Source: G963665975 sp963665975
Lineage (GTDB): Bacteria > Bacteroidota > Rhodothermia > Rhodothermales > Bin80
Length of the DNA stretch: 64,000 nt
Direction of reading: 5' to 3'
Assembly (NCBI GenBank): GCA_963665975.1
Contig: OY762508.1
Location: forward strand, 2,108,001-2,172,000
Every line of letters starts with the position of its first letter. Position 1 is the stretch's first letter. Both the position numbers and the translations under genes were made by a program. Shown piece after piece: positions 17,919 through 27,502 of the stretch. The notes below the pieces were generated by a model that made no database searches, had not been told where the DNA came from, and was given only the letters and a program-made list of their open reading frames with translations.

Positions 17919-20900
17919 TCACCGGACATGTACAAAGCGTCCCGCGAGTACGGCGCGGTCGTCCAGCGATGACGCATGCACCCGGTACAGGTACAGTCCC
18001 GAAGGCAGCGCAGCCACGCTCAGGTCTATGCTGCGTTGCCATCCGGCTGCCAAGTCAGCCGAAGGCGCCGTTAGTACGCGGCGGCCCATCACATCCATCA
18101 CCTCAACTGTCACACGGGCAGGCCACGGGAGATCTATCAGCAGCTGCGTAGTATGCCGGAAGGGGTTGGGATAATTGCCGTACAAGGAGAACGCTTCCGG
18201 CAAAGACTCATGCTCGGCACTGGTCGGAGAGAACACCTTTATGCTAAAGGACAGGCTGTCCGTGGATCCGTTCACATCGGCGGCGTTGTACGTGTAGGGC
18301 GTAGCCGGCGTGACCACCGTGGGCGTCCCACTGAGTGTACGGGTGGCCTGGTCAAGGGTCAATCCTGCCGGCAATTCGGGCGTAAGCGTATAATCAACCG
18401 GTGGCGCGCCTCCGCTGGCCTCCGGCAAGACGAGCGAGACAATGGGTTGCGCTCGCGGGAATGATTGATCAGTGACCACAGACGCAAACGAAACAGCGGC
18501 CACCACCTCGATCTCAAACGAAAGGCTGTCAGTGGATCCGGTATCGTCGGTTACTGAGTACTTATATACGGAACCCGATGCCACAGCTGTCGGCGTACCT
18601 CCAATCGCGCGTGTGGTGTCATTAAAGACCAGTCCTGCCGGCAGTGCTGGCTCCAGCGTATAGGTATAGGGACTTATGCCGCCGGCTGCTTCGGAAAGAA
18701 CGAGTGCAGCGATAGCCGTTCCCATCGTAAAGGTCTGATCCGCCACGCTGTCTGCAAAATGGATTCCAAGGCAGGTGGGGCCGCTGGTGTGCCGGATGCT
18801 GCTGAGCCACGCCTGAAACGAATCATCTTCCGGTGCACAGAGGTCCTGGCCGCCAAAGAGCAGCTGCCCCAGATTCGTCAGCTGCATGAGACTTCTCGGC
18901 AGCCTGCCCGTAAAGACGTTATTGTGAAGGTACAGCGAATGCAACTGCGAGAGGTTGCCCAACTCGCTGGGGATCTCCCCGGAAAGTGCATTGTCCGACA
19001 GAGACAGCAGTTTCAATTGTGCAAGGTTGCCCAGTTCGCTGGGAATCTCCCCGGAGAGGGCATTGCCTTGCAGGTTCAGCCCAGTCAATAGCGTGAGGTT
19101 AGCCAGTTCGCTGGGAATCTTCCCGGTAAGAGAATTGTCCCACAGATACAGCCCTTTCAATAGCGTGAGGTTAGCCAATTCGCTGGGAATCTTCCCGGTA
19201 AGAGTATTACTGCCCAGATACAATTCTTGCAATTGCGTGAGATTAACCAGTTCGCGGGGGATCTTCCCGGTAAGAGTATTACTGCCCAGATTCAATTCTT
19301 GCAATTGCGTGAGGTTGCCCAGCTCGCGAGGGATCTCCCCGGTAAGAGTATTGTTGCCCAGGTCCAGCCTTTGCAGCTGCGAGAGGTTACCCAGTTCTCC
19401 GGGGATCTCTCCGGAAAGCGTATTGAAGCGCAACTCCAGCCTGTGCAATTGCGAGAGGTTACCCAGCTCACTAGGGATCTGCCCGGAAAGTGAATTGCTG
19501 TAAAGCTCCAGCCTGTGCAATTGCGAGAGGTTACCCAGCTCACTAGGGATCTGCCCGGAAAGTGAATTGCTGTAAAGCTCCAGCCTGTGCAACTGCGAGA
19601 GGTTGCCTAGTTCGCTGGGAATCTCCCCGGAAAATGAGTTGTGCCTCAAATACAGGTATTTCAACTTGGATAGGTTACCCAGCTCGCCGGGGATCTCTCC
19701 GGTAAGCGAATTGTCTGGGAGAGTTAGCGACTGCAATTGTGAGAGGTTGCCCAGTTCGCGGGGGACCCCCCCCCGTAAGTAAGTTGCGGTCCAGATTCAG
19801 CCCTTGTAATTCGGAGAGGTTGCCCAATTCGCGGGGGATCTCCCCGGAAAGTGAATTGGTACGAAGATCCAGCCACTGCAATTGCGAGAGGTTACCCAGT
19901 TCGCGGGGGATCTCCCCGGAGAGTGAATTGCGCCACAGATTCAGCTCTTGCAATTGTGAGAGGTTACCCAGCTCACGGGGGATCTCCCCAGAGAGTGAAT
20001 TACCCCACAGATACAGGTATTGCAATTGCGAGAGGTTGCCCAGCTCGCGGGGGATCTCCCCGGATAGACTATTGCTGCACAGCTCCAAAACTTGCAACCC
20101 TTGCAAGTTGCCCAATTCAGCTGGTAGCGTCCCCGTCAGATAGTTAAAACATAGATAGAGCCGACTCAGAATACCGTGACTGACTTCGACGCCAAACCAC
20201 TGGTCCAACTCGCTCGGAGTGGGCACCATGGTGATATCCCAGCCGCCGTTGCCGCGCCAGTTGTCGCCGTCTGTAGACGTGTAGAGTGCGCTGAGTGCGG
20301 CGTGAGCCAACTCAATCCTCGCGTTTATTCCAATAGATAGTTGGTCCGGCTCATCGACGAACGCCCCGTCGCGTATTCGCGTGTAGAATCGAATCACGCG
20401 AGAGGGGGGCGCATTGGTGGTCACAAGGAACCGGAGTGTCACCTCCGTGGAATCGCCACGGGCCAGGTGGCCTACCGTTTGCTCAGCATTCGATAGATCG
20501 ATGTACGGATACGCTTCGGCCGCCGTCAGTCCTATGCTCAGTTGCCGGGCATCCGCCAGATGATTGACGACCACAGCCTTGATCGTTACCTCTTCTCCTG
20601 ACGTAATCATACGGTCGCCGTCGGTGTCGTCCCACGTCCAGCGCTTCAGGCGTACTGCCGGAAAAGCAGGCGCCTGCAGGGCCGCCTCGGCATTGACGAA
20701 CCCGCGTCCCAGCTGTCCTGCTTGATCCGGATTCTCCGCGTCCATATTCTCGCTCGCAAGCCGGATTTGCTCCCGCATAGCGTCTGGCGAAATGGTTGGA
20801 TACCGGGTCTTCACCAAGGCCGCCACGCCACTGACCAGAGGAGCTGACAATGATGTGCCGCGCAATGAAGGGCTGTATTCGCCGTCGGGTGCAGTAGTAC

Positions 20901-22050
20901 TGATGCCCACACCAGGGGCAAAGACGTTCACCATCTTGCCGTAGTTCGAAAAACCCGCCCACTCTCGCGAATCCTTGGCTGTCGCACCGACGGATAGTAC
21001 GCGAGGGTAGCTGGCAGGGTACCGTGGAAACAGATCGCTATTGCTACTTTCATTACCTGCTGCCGCTACCACCAGTGCACCCATGTCGGTAACAAGATCC
21101 AGCGTTTGAGCAATGAAGGTGGTTGAATAGAAGCCTCCCTCGCGGCCTCCCCAGCTTGCATTGATGATGTCGGCGCCGTTGGCGGCAGCATACAGCACGC
21201 CTGCGTAGCCTATGCCGCAAATATGCATGAGCTGAGCATTCCAGGCCGCGCCGGCCACCCCTATTCCGTTGTCGGTCACGGCACTGGCCGTGCCCGCCAC
21301 GGGTGTACCGTGCCAGCTTCGCTCCGGTTCGAACGGATCGTTGTTGGTGTCATCTCCGTTGCACAGATTAATCCCGTGCACATCATCAATAAAGCCGTTG
21401 TCGTCGTCATCTACGCCGTTGTCTGGGATCTCATTCGCATTGGTCCACACGTTGGCCAGAAGATCTTCGTGTCGCCAATCTCCGCCGTTGTCCACTATGG
21501 CGATAACCACCGGCGGACTCAGGTCTTCTCCCTTGACGATGTCCCAGGCCTCCGGTAGGCGTAGGTGACGCAGATAGGTTTGATCGCTGAACAAGAAATC
21601 ATCGGGCTCAGCCTTGACGTCCGATTCAAAAAGGCGGTTGATGATTACAGGCTCGGCATAGACCACTCCAGGTGCCGAGGCCAACGCCTTCGCCACTCGC
21701 TCGGGGTCATCGCCCGCGCTGTACCGGGCATAGCAGGTACGACGAAGCGCCGCAAGATTCCGCTCGGTCTTGGGCGTGGGCTGTACGTGGTCCAGAAACG
21801 GAAACACGCGCTCTAACGTGTGCACGCCGTACCCGGCGGCTGTGCGGTCAAAGGCCTCTAGCCCCGTCTTGGTGGCTCCTCCCACAAGGACCACACTTGG
21901 CTCAAACTGCACGACGACGACCTGAGACTCATACACCGGTAGCTCCTGGGCCCGGGTCGGCGTCGTAGCCCAAGGGCCGGTAAGAGCCCAAAGCAGGAAA
22001 CAAAAAAACAGGTGGCCGTGCAGCCCCCATAGAGAAGACAGCGTATCCAT
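17919..22050 (-). CDS. secreted subtilisin-like protease with leucine-rich repeats and T9SS sorting domain (frame broken at a G9 run)
   Basis: A frame from 22050 to 19675 and a second from upstream of 19736 to 17919 form one protein of about 1,375 residues. Order: signal peptide; S8 protease with Asp in VIAIVDNGGD, His in SWHGTPVAGT and Ser in RGTSLSAPLV; an inter-domain region; about 18 plant-type leucine-rich repeats (LSGEIPRELGNLSQL); two putative Ig-like domains (LPAGLTLDQATRTLSGTP); and a type IX sorting domain starting NYPNPF and ending in a GLYLYRV motif. At plus-strand 19766-19774 nine C (G9 on the coding strand) shift the frame inside one repeat; eight G would restore T-G-G-V-P-R-E-L. 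Without a shift the product ends shortly after the G run and lacks the sorting domain. Confidence 0.85.
19441..19584 (-). repeat. perfect tandem duplication of one 72-bp LRR unit
   Basis: Bases 19441-19512 and 19513-19584 are identical, coding two identical repeats (LYSNSLSGQIPSELGNLSQL). Identity of synonymous positions indicates a recent duplication or gene conversion within the array. Confidence 0.9.
19766..19774 (-). repeat. G9 homopolymer at the frameshift
   Basis: Nine C on the plus strand, read as ACGGGGGGGGGTCCCC in the gene. One G fewer, or two more, joins the two halves of the LRR protein in frame. Such runs are typical sites of slippage: phase variation, transcriptional slippage, or a sequencing or assembly error. 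Confidence 0.9.
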
Positions 22051-22973
22051 GGGGGATCCGTATCAGAATGAGCGTGCCTGGAAGATGAGGCAGGACAGGC
22101 GGAACAACGAAATAGGCCGCGCAGTGTTCACGGTGTGTCCGAAGCGCCGGGCATGGGTGCATCTGCTGCTGGTCACCAGTGACCCATGCCCGAGGGTGTC
22201 CGTAGCCTCATGGGCCGACACTCCGTAATCCAGTGCCCGGGATGAGGGCATGACGCGGGGCTGACGGCGCTCAATTCTTTCCCCCGAAGTGACATTATCG
22301 GAAATTAGTTGAGCCCCGAAACACGGGAATAAACGACCGACAGGGCACCCCGCACGGAGTCTGAAATCACCGCGCATAAACATTGGTGGAACCCTGCCTC
22401 TGAATCGCCGCAGATCGCGCCCGATCGCATTCATGTACAGTCCAGAATGATTCTGGAGACCATGATCAGTCGTTCGGGGCTTCGCGTCTGTTGATTGCTC
22501 TCGAAGGCGGAGGAGGCTCGTTCGAGAAACTGTTGACGAGAGAGGACACTATCCTTGCATTTGAAAGCGCCTGCAAGCCTCAGCCCCTGATGGTTAACCA
22601 GAGCGGATTTCCAACACAACCCTGGTCTTGAATCCTGCAGCAAAGGAGCGACGATTTTCCATGGTGCATGTCCTGATTGGGTGAAGTAAAATCTACCATT
22701 CCCTGCCAGGTAATGGGTCCAGGAACAGGGAACCGCTACACTGTCAGCTGTCAGTGCTTCCTCGTGCTCCTCAATACAACCGTGTAGATGGACGGTCTGG
22801 ACTCCTCTTTTGACTACCGCAATGGTTATCTACATGCAACTTCCGATCAGCGCCCGTATCATCCTGCTGTCGGTGTTTCCGGACTCGATTACGCAACACT
22901 AGCTGCGGCTCGTAACGCGTCTCATCCGGGCGATGGAGAGCCTGGCTTCATTGTCACAATCCGTTCAAAGACC
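22051..22973. other. gene-free stretch upstream of the LRR and M81 genes
   Basis: About 920 bases between two divergent genes. It contains the right copy of the direct repeat (22288) and should carry both promoters. A frame continuous with the M81 gene is open back to 22788 but lacks the signal peptide context. No RNA gene, transposase or other family was recognised. Confidence 0.5.
22288..22345 (+). repeat. direct repeat, right copy, flanking the LRR protease
   Basis: Begins AGTGACATTATCGGA and matches the copy starting at 17768 in the same orientation. Together the two bracket the LRR protease gene. Confidence 0.45.
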
Positions 22974-24512
22974 ATGGAATTTATTATCGAAGCAAGTCGC
23001 GACGTAGTCTGCCTGGGTATGGTACTGTTGCTCTTTGTGGCAGGATGTGCCTCCGAGACCCACGAACCGGTTCGCATCCTGACCGGCGGAATCCGGCACG
23101 AATCGAACACCTTTATTTCTATCAGGACGACCGAAGATGACTTTACGATTCTGCGGGGCGAAACTGCGTTGGAGGACGCTCTATGGGCCGCTTATTTGCG
23201 GCAGGAGAATGTCGAGGTTGTTCCAACCGTGCATGCTAATGCCTCACCGTACGGTGTGGTTGAGCAAGAAACATACGATGGCTTCAAGCAGGAGATCTTG
23301 AATGGCGTTCGGGAGGCTGGTCGGATTGATGGTGTGTACCTCGATATGCACGGAGCTATGCACGTTGAAGGGTACGACGATGCCCAGGTGGATCTTGTCC
23401 GGTCGATCCGGGCACTTGTCGGCCCGGACGTGCTCATTGGCGGTAGCTTCGACCTTCACGGCAACATGTCTTCGGCCTTCGTCAGCGAGCTTGACCTGTT
23501 GACGGCCTATCGGACAGCACCCCATATCGACGGCGAAGAAACCCGTCTACGCGCCGTGCGAAAATTGCTGGCGGCCCTACAACAAGACTGGAAACCGGTG
23601 ATCGCACACATTAACGTGCCCATCCTTATCCCTGGAGAAAAGGGAATCACGTCCGTTGAGCCACTCAAGTCGCTCTATGCCCAGCTTCCCGAGATTGAAG
23701 AAAAAGAAGGGTTGCTTGATGCCTCAATCTTTGTCGGGATGCCGTGGACAGACGTGCCCCGTGCGGGAATGAGCGTGCAAGTCGTGGCGGAGGATGAGAC
23801 GTATCGGGGTCGCGCCGAAGCCGAAGTTCGGCAGTTGGCCGAGGCCCTCTGGCGACGCCGCGCCGATCTGAAGTTCGACGTACCCACCGACGATCTGGAC
23901 GGGGCGATTCAGACGGCGCTGGGCGCCCCCGAATCTACCGTCTTTATTACCGACTCAGGCGATAACACGACAGCTGGTGCTGCGGGGGACATTACGCTCG
24001 TGGTGGAGCGGCTCCTGGCCCACAATGTGCAGGACGCCGTCGTGGCCGGTATCGTTGATCCCGAAGCCGTCCGCGCATGCGAGCACGCCGGCGTCGGAGC
24101 GCGCGTTGACCTGACGGTTGGCGGAAAGCTCGATACCGTGTTTGGCACCCCGCTGAATATCAGCGGCACGGTGCGATACGTGACTTCTTCCGGGGAGTCC
24201 GTAGCGCCGCAGAACAAATTGGAACAGCGTCCCGCCGTGGTTGATCTCGGCGGCCTACTATTGGTATTGCTGAACAGGCGCCGTTCCTTCACGGCGCCGG
24301 CAGATTTCGAGCAGGTCAACATCGACCCGTTGGCTCACAAAATCGTGGTGGTTAAACTGGGGTATCTCTTTCAAGGACTGCGGGATATTGCGCCCCGCAC
24401 GATCATGGCCCTCACGCCCGGTTTCGCCTATCAGGTGGTTGAAAACCTGCCCTACGAATACGTCGGCCGCCCGATCTATCCCCTGGATCCAGAGATGTCC
24501 TGGACCCCGTAG
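22974..24512 (+). CDS. M81-family (MlrC-like) metallopeptidase, lipoprotein
   Basis: 512-residue protein of the microcystinase-C family. Start region GGIRHESNTF is the diagnostic metal-site motif; further conserved segments are DMHGAMH, DLHGNMS and GDNTTAGAAGD. ATG 22974 gives a leader ending FVAGC, a clear lipobox, which supports this start over the long frame at 22788. MlrC itself degrades linearised microcystin; most homologues act on unknown peptides or amides. Membrane anchoring by lipid is unusual for the family, whose members are mostly described as soluble. Confidence 0.85.
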   Translation: MEFIIEASRDVVCLGMVLLLFVAGCASETHEPVRILTGGIRHESNTFISIRTTEDDFTILRGETALEDALWAAYLRQENVEVVPTVHANASPYGVVEQETYDGFKQEILNGVREAGRIDGVYLDMHGAMHVEGYDDAQVDLVRSIRALVGPDVLIGGSFDLHGNMSSAFVSELDLLTAYRTAPHIDGEETRLRAVRKLLAALQQDWKPVIAHINVPILIPGEKGITSVEPLKSLYAQLPEIEEKEGLLDASIFVGMPWTDVPRAGMSVQVVAEDETYRGRAEAEVRQLAEALWRRRADLKFDVPTDDLDGAIQTALGAPESTVFITDSGDNTTAGAAGDITLVVERLLAHNVQDAVVAGIVDPEAVRACEHAGVGARVDLTVGGKLDTVFGTPLNISGTVRYVTSSGESVAPQNKLEQRPAVVDLGGLLLVLLNRRRSFTAPADFEQVNIDPLAHKIVVVKLGYLFQGLRDIAPRTIMALTPGFAYQVVENLPYEYVGRPIYPLDPEMSWTP

Positions 24513-24733
24513 GAAACGCATCCAACAGTGTTCGAGCTGAACTTGCAAGCTCAAACCCTCGCTCGCAGTAGCTCGAAGTCGACCGATGCCTTCGATGTGA
24601 TTACCGCAAGGCTCGACGTAGAAAGTGCTGGATTGAGACTCCGATCAGCGAACGAACCCTGCCTCGTGGACACGCAGATCCGATGGTAGGCCGTGTATAC
24701 TTCGGATGGTGCCGTCCGCACGCATCGTTGCTC

Positions 24734-25546
24734 CTACGCGATGCTTCGAACCTCCAGCCCATACTCCTGACGCCGCTTTCTTGCAGTACATCTCAACTTC
24801 TCTACGTTCGTCCCGGCAGGCCCCCAGGGTACAGGCAGAAACCATGAGCGGCCATTGCCTACGTACCCATAACGAGCCGGACCCGAGACGACATAAATGG
24901 GATTCTTGCGCGACGTAACACGCACGATGGATCCCCACGGAAGGCCGAGACGTCGGGGTACAGGTAGCCGCGCGCCAAGCGGGATGGATTTTCGCTTGTT
25001 GAGAAGCGCGCACACATATTTCTTCTTCGAAATCATTATGTCCACGGGACTTCCTCCCGGCCACTCCACTACGTCAATAGGGGTCTGTCTTTGCCCGGCC
25101 GCTTCCAACAGAAGCCGGGCGATGATCACTCTGTGGCATGCATGGGGTTTGCCCTCCTGGTAGGGAAACAGGCACGAACAGAAAAATATGAGGCGTCGCT
25201 TCTCTTTCGCGATTTTATCGGCTAGGCATAGTAATTCATTAGCTGCTTTGGGATTCTTGATTTTAATGGCTGGTCCTGTATTCAGCAGCACCCGCTCATT
25301 ACCAAGATCAGGTATCCAACGATACCGCGACGCTCCGACCGTTTGTTTGAACGCATCCCCCCTGAAGCCTTTGGCGCGTACGCTTCGTGATATGCGCGTG
25401 TCTACAAATATCGGCTCTTCGTAGCCTCGATCAGTTTCAACAGCATCGACCGCCTCTATCAACTTACCCGTAGCGTTGCCCCACCCCCAGTATCCCCAAC
25501 TGAAGAGTGTGAGTTGATTGCGGGATGAAACGCGGTCCTGAGACAT
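24734..25546 (-). CDS. DUF488-family protein
   Basis: 270-residue soluble protein with the DUF488 pattern: an N-terminal FVDTRISRSVRAKGFRG segment, a central CSCLFPYQEGKPHACHR with the C-x(n)-CHR motif, and IIARLLLEAAG. The basic C-terminal part is not recognised. The function of DUF488 is unknown. It stands alone, convergent with the M81 gene. Confidence 0.65.
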   Translation of the reverse strand: MSQDRVSSRNQLTLFSWGYWGWGNATGKLIEAVDAVETDRGYEEPIFVDTRISRSVRAKGFRGDAFKQTVGASRYRWIPDLGNERVLLNTGPAIKIKNPKAANELLCLADKIAKEKRRLIFFCSCLFPYQEGKPHACHRVIIARLLLEAAGQRQTPIDVVEWPGGSPVDIMISKKKYVCALLNKRKSIPLGARLPVPRRLGLPWGSIVRVTSRKNPIYVVSGPARYGYVGNGRSWFLPVPWGPAGTNVEKLRCTARKRRQEYGLEVRSIA

Positions 25547-25700
25547 GGTGAACCCGGTGCGCTATCAGTGCTTACAATGGAGTATCCCTGCACAGCGCTT
25601 TACAACGCATGATCAGCACAGCCCAACCCAACCTACTCCGACTAATCCGCAAAGTTAATTCTCACAAGTCAAATAAGTGATACCTGTCCATCCGAATCCG

Positions 25701-26484
25701 ATGGCGTTTTCGAAAGGAGGAACCACGCAAACGGCCATTCGATGGCGATCGATCCTGGCAGGGCTGTTGCTCTTGCTGCCGGCCTGCGGCGAGGACCTGC
25801 AATCGCAGAAACAGCAGGAGGTGTCGCAAACCGATCCCTTATGGGTGGCCATTGTCCGCAATCCCGGAAGAGCTTCTCCTGTTGGGGCCCTGATTCCGAC
25901 CGGCCGGTATGACGCAGGCGCATGGGACCAGCCCTGGCCGGAGATTTTTGATTACGGCAGCCTTGCTTCGATTGACAGCGCCCGCGGCATTGATGTCAGG
26001 CGATCCGCCCTGCCAGCCGTTGACAACGGCGATCCGGAGCGCCTCCGCATAGACGCTCCACTGGAGTGGAGCTTCTATACCGACGCCGGAGAAGAGAACG
26101 CCCTCACCGTTGCGGAACTTGCACTGGAACGCGCCCACTGCGTGCTTCGATGGGCGCTGTATACGGATGCCGGTGACTTATCTGTGATAGAGGGGACCAA
26201 CCGAATCGCAGGCGTGGCCTTCAGTCGTCGCGCGCACCCCATATCCGCCGATGTCGAGATTCCGAATCTGGACAGCATTCAGGTCAGTCTCGGGCTCGTT
26301 GGAAACGAGCGGACGGATGATGGCTATCGCAACTTCGTCTGGCTGGGCTTCTATTCGCCTTGAGGATGGCAGCATTATCGGCGTGGTGAACGATCAGGGG
26401 TATGAGGGAGAGTCGTACAAAGTCATTACTTTCCGCGATGAGCAGAGCCGGGTCGTCGTTGATGTTTATGGTGGGGGATGCTGA
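25701..26484 (+). pseudogene. lipoprotein of unknown function, frameshifted near its C-terminus
   Basis: ATG 25701 opens a leader ending in LLLLLPAC (lipobox) and a mature domain without known family, rich in acidic residues. The frame stops at 26363 just after NFVWLGFYS. In the +1 frame the sequence continues coherently as RLEDGSIIGVVNDQGYEGES and ends VVVDVYGGGC at 26484. A one-base change near 26340-26355 would join them. Either a recent mutation or an assembly error. From 26485 to about 26780 nothing is recognised. Confidence 0.55.
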
Positions 26485-26780
26485 AGGATTGCGGTTCGTG
26501 ACGCATCAGGCGTGCTAAAAGGGCAGAAGGCGGTTTAGGTCGTCAAGCCAGTCTGTGCAAGGGGTATGGTGCGCAGGGGCCAGGGTGCATACGTGTAGTA
26601 CGTCTGCAGGTTGTGCTGATTACGGACGGCCATAAGGCCAGGAAGGTGTCGACAAAGAATGCCAAAGAATGCACAATCTCTTACGGAAGAGCCTCAACAG
26701 GAGGTGCACTGTTAGCGGAGTGGACAGCGGGGAATCGGGTACATAATGATTGACCGCCTCCCCTTTTTCGGGTGTTTGGA

Positions 26781-26999
26781 TCAAGGCGGCGCGCAGGGCC
26801 GCTCCTGGGTGCGCATCAGGCGGTGTGCGTGGATCGCCAACACCGACAGGCCCACCGCCACCGCGAAGTGCTCCAGACGCTTGTGCACGGGCAGGTTGTC
26901 GGACGCCCTTCGCGCAAGGAGCCCTCCCAAACCGCAGGCAGCACGTGTTTCTCCCAGCGTCCGAATGTTCGGTGAAGCCTCAGCCTCAGGCAGGGACAC
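26781..26999 (-). CDS. small hydrophobic ORF overlapping the 84-residue gene
   Basis: 72-residue frame from GTG 26999, overlapping the preceding gene's stop by 14 bases. It contains one plausible membrane helix (HFAVAVGLSVLAIHAHRLM) flanked by basic residues. No ribosome site and no family. It could be the second gene of a coupled pair or simply a frame-shifted tail of the first. Confidence 0.25.
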   Translation of the reverse strand: MSLPEAEASPNIRTLGETRAACGLGGLLARRASDNLPVHKRLEHFAVAVGLSVLAIHAHRLMRTQERPCAPP

Positions 27000-27240
27000 C
27001 TACGGGGACGGGAGCCAGAGAGAGGACGTCGGCCAATACTCCTGGCCTCTGTGTTCCCAGGCATATGGAAACAGTCTGGTCTCTGACGGCATCATTCAGA
27101 AAGGCAGCCAGCGCCATGCGTTCCGAAGGCTGGCCTTCGGTGTCATCCAATGCCTGCATGAACTTGGTCCAAAGTGGCTCTTCTATCTGGCCAGTGACAT
27201 AGCGCGCAAACAACGAGCGTAGCGGGGAGCTGGTATCCAT
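26986..27240 (-). CDS. 84-residue protein of unknown function downstream of rpoN
   Basis: Starts at ATG 27240 with a good ribosome site (AGAGG, seven bases upstream). The helical, acidic sequence (RSLFARYVTGQIEEPLWTKF, then QALDDTEGQPSERMALAAFL) looks like a true protein. It lies 262 bases after rpoN on the same strand. The genes that often follow rpoN (hpf, pts) are not recognisable here. Function unknown. Confidence 0.5.
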   Translation of the reverse strand: MDTSSPLRSLFARYVTGQIEEPLWTKFMQALDDTEGQPSERMALAAFLNDAVRDQTVSICLGTQRPGVLADVLSLAPVPVGVPA

Positions 27241-27502
27241 GAGTGACCTCTCGGCGTGTGGTTGTCGAGGACAGTGATACGTAGCGCAAAAATCAGACCA
27301 ATTCCCGGCTGTTGTGATGAAAATGTCTTGGTGATGACTGTATACACGGACAGAGGCCACAATAAGGAGTGGGGTCACCCCGAATTGCACAGGCCGCGCA
27401 CACGCAAGTGTTGGCGCTGTCTAGTTCAACGGGCAGGATCAACAATTATTTTGCACGCTTCGCCCGGCGCCAGATCTTGCGCTGTATCCGTGAAGTCAGT
27501 CG

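Larger units (their letters stand above)
18870..20160 (-). repeat. 72-bp leucine-rich-repeat array
   Basis: About 18 units of 24 residues, each coded by about 72 bases, with consensus L-x-x-L-x-L-x-x-N-x-L-[ST]-G-[EQK]-I-P-x-E-L-[GAV]-N-L. Neighbouring units are so similar at DNA level that slippage or recombination between them is expected. The G9 run lies in one unit. The fold is a solenoid used for protein or glycan binding. Confidence 0.9.

Noticed and set aside
26485..26780. G-rich stretch that could be a structured RNA (RNase P, tmRNA or SRP-like)
   Set aside because: None of the conserved core sequences of these RNAs could be located on either strand.
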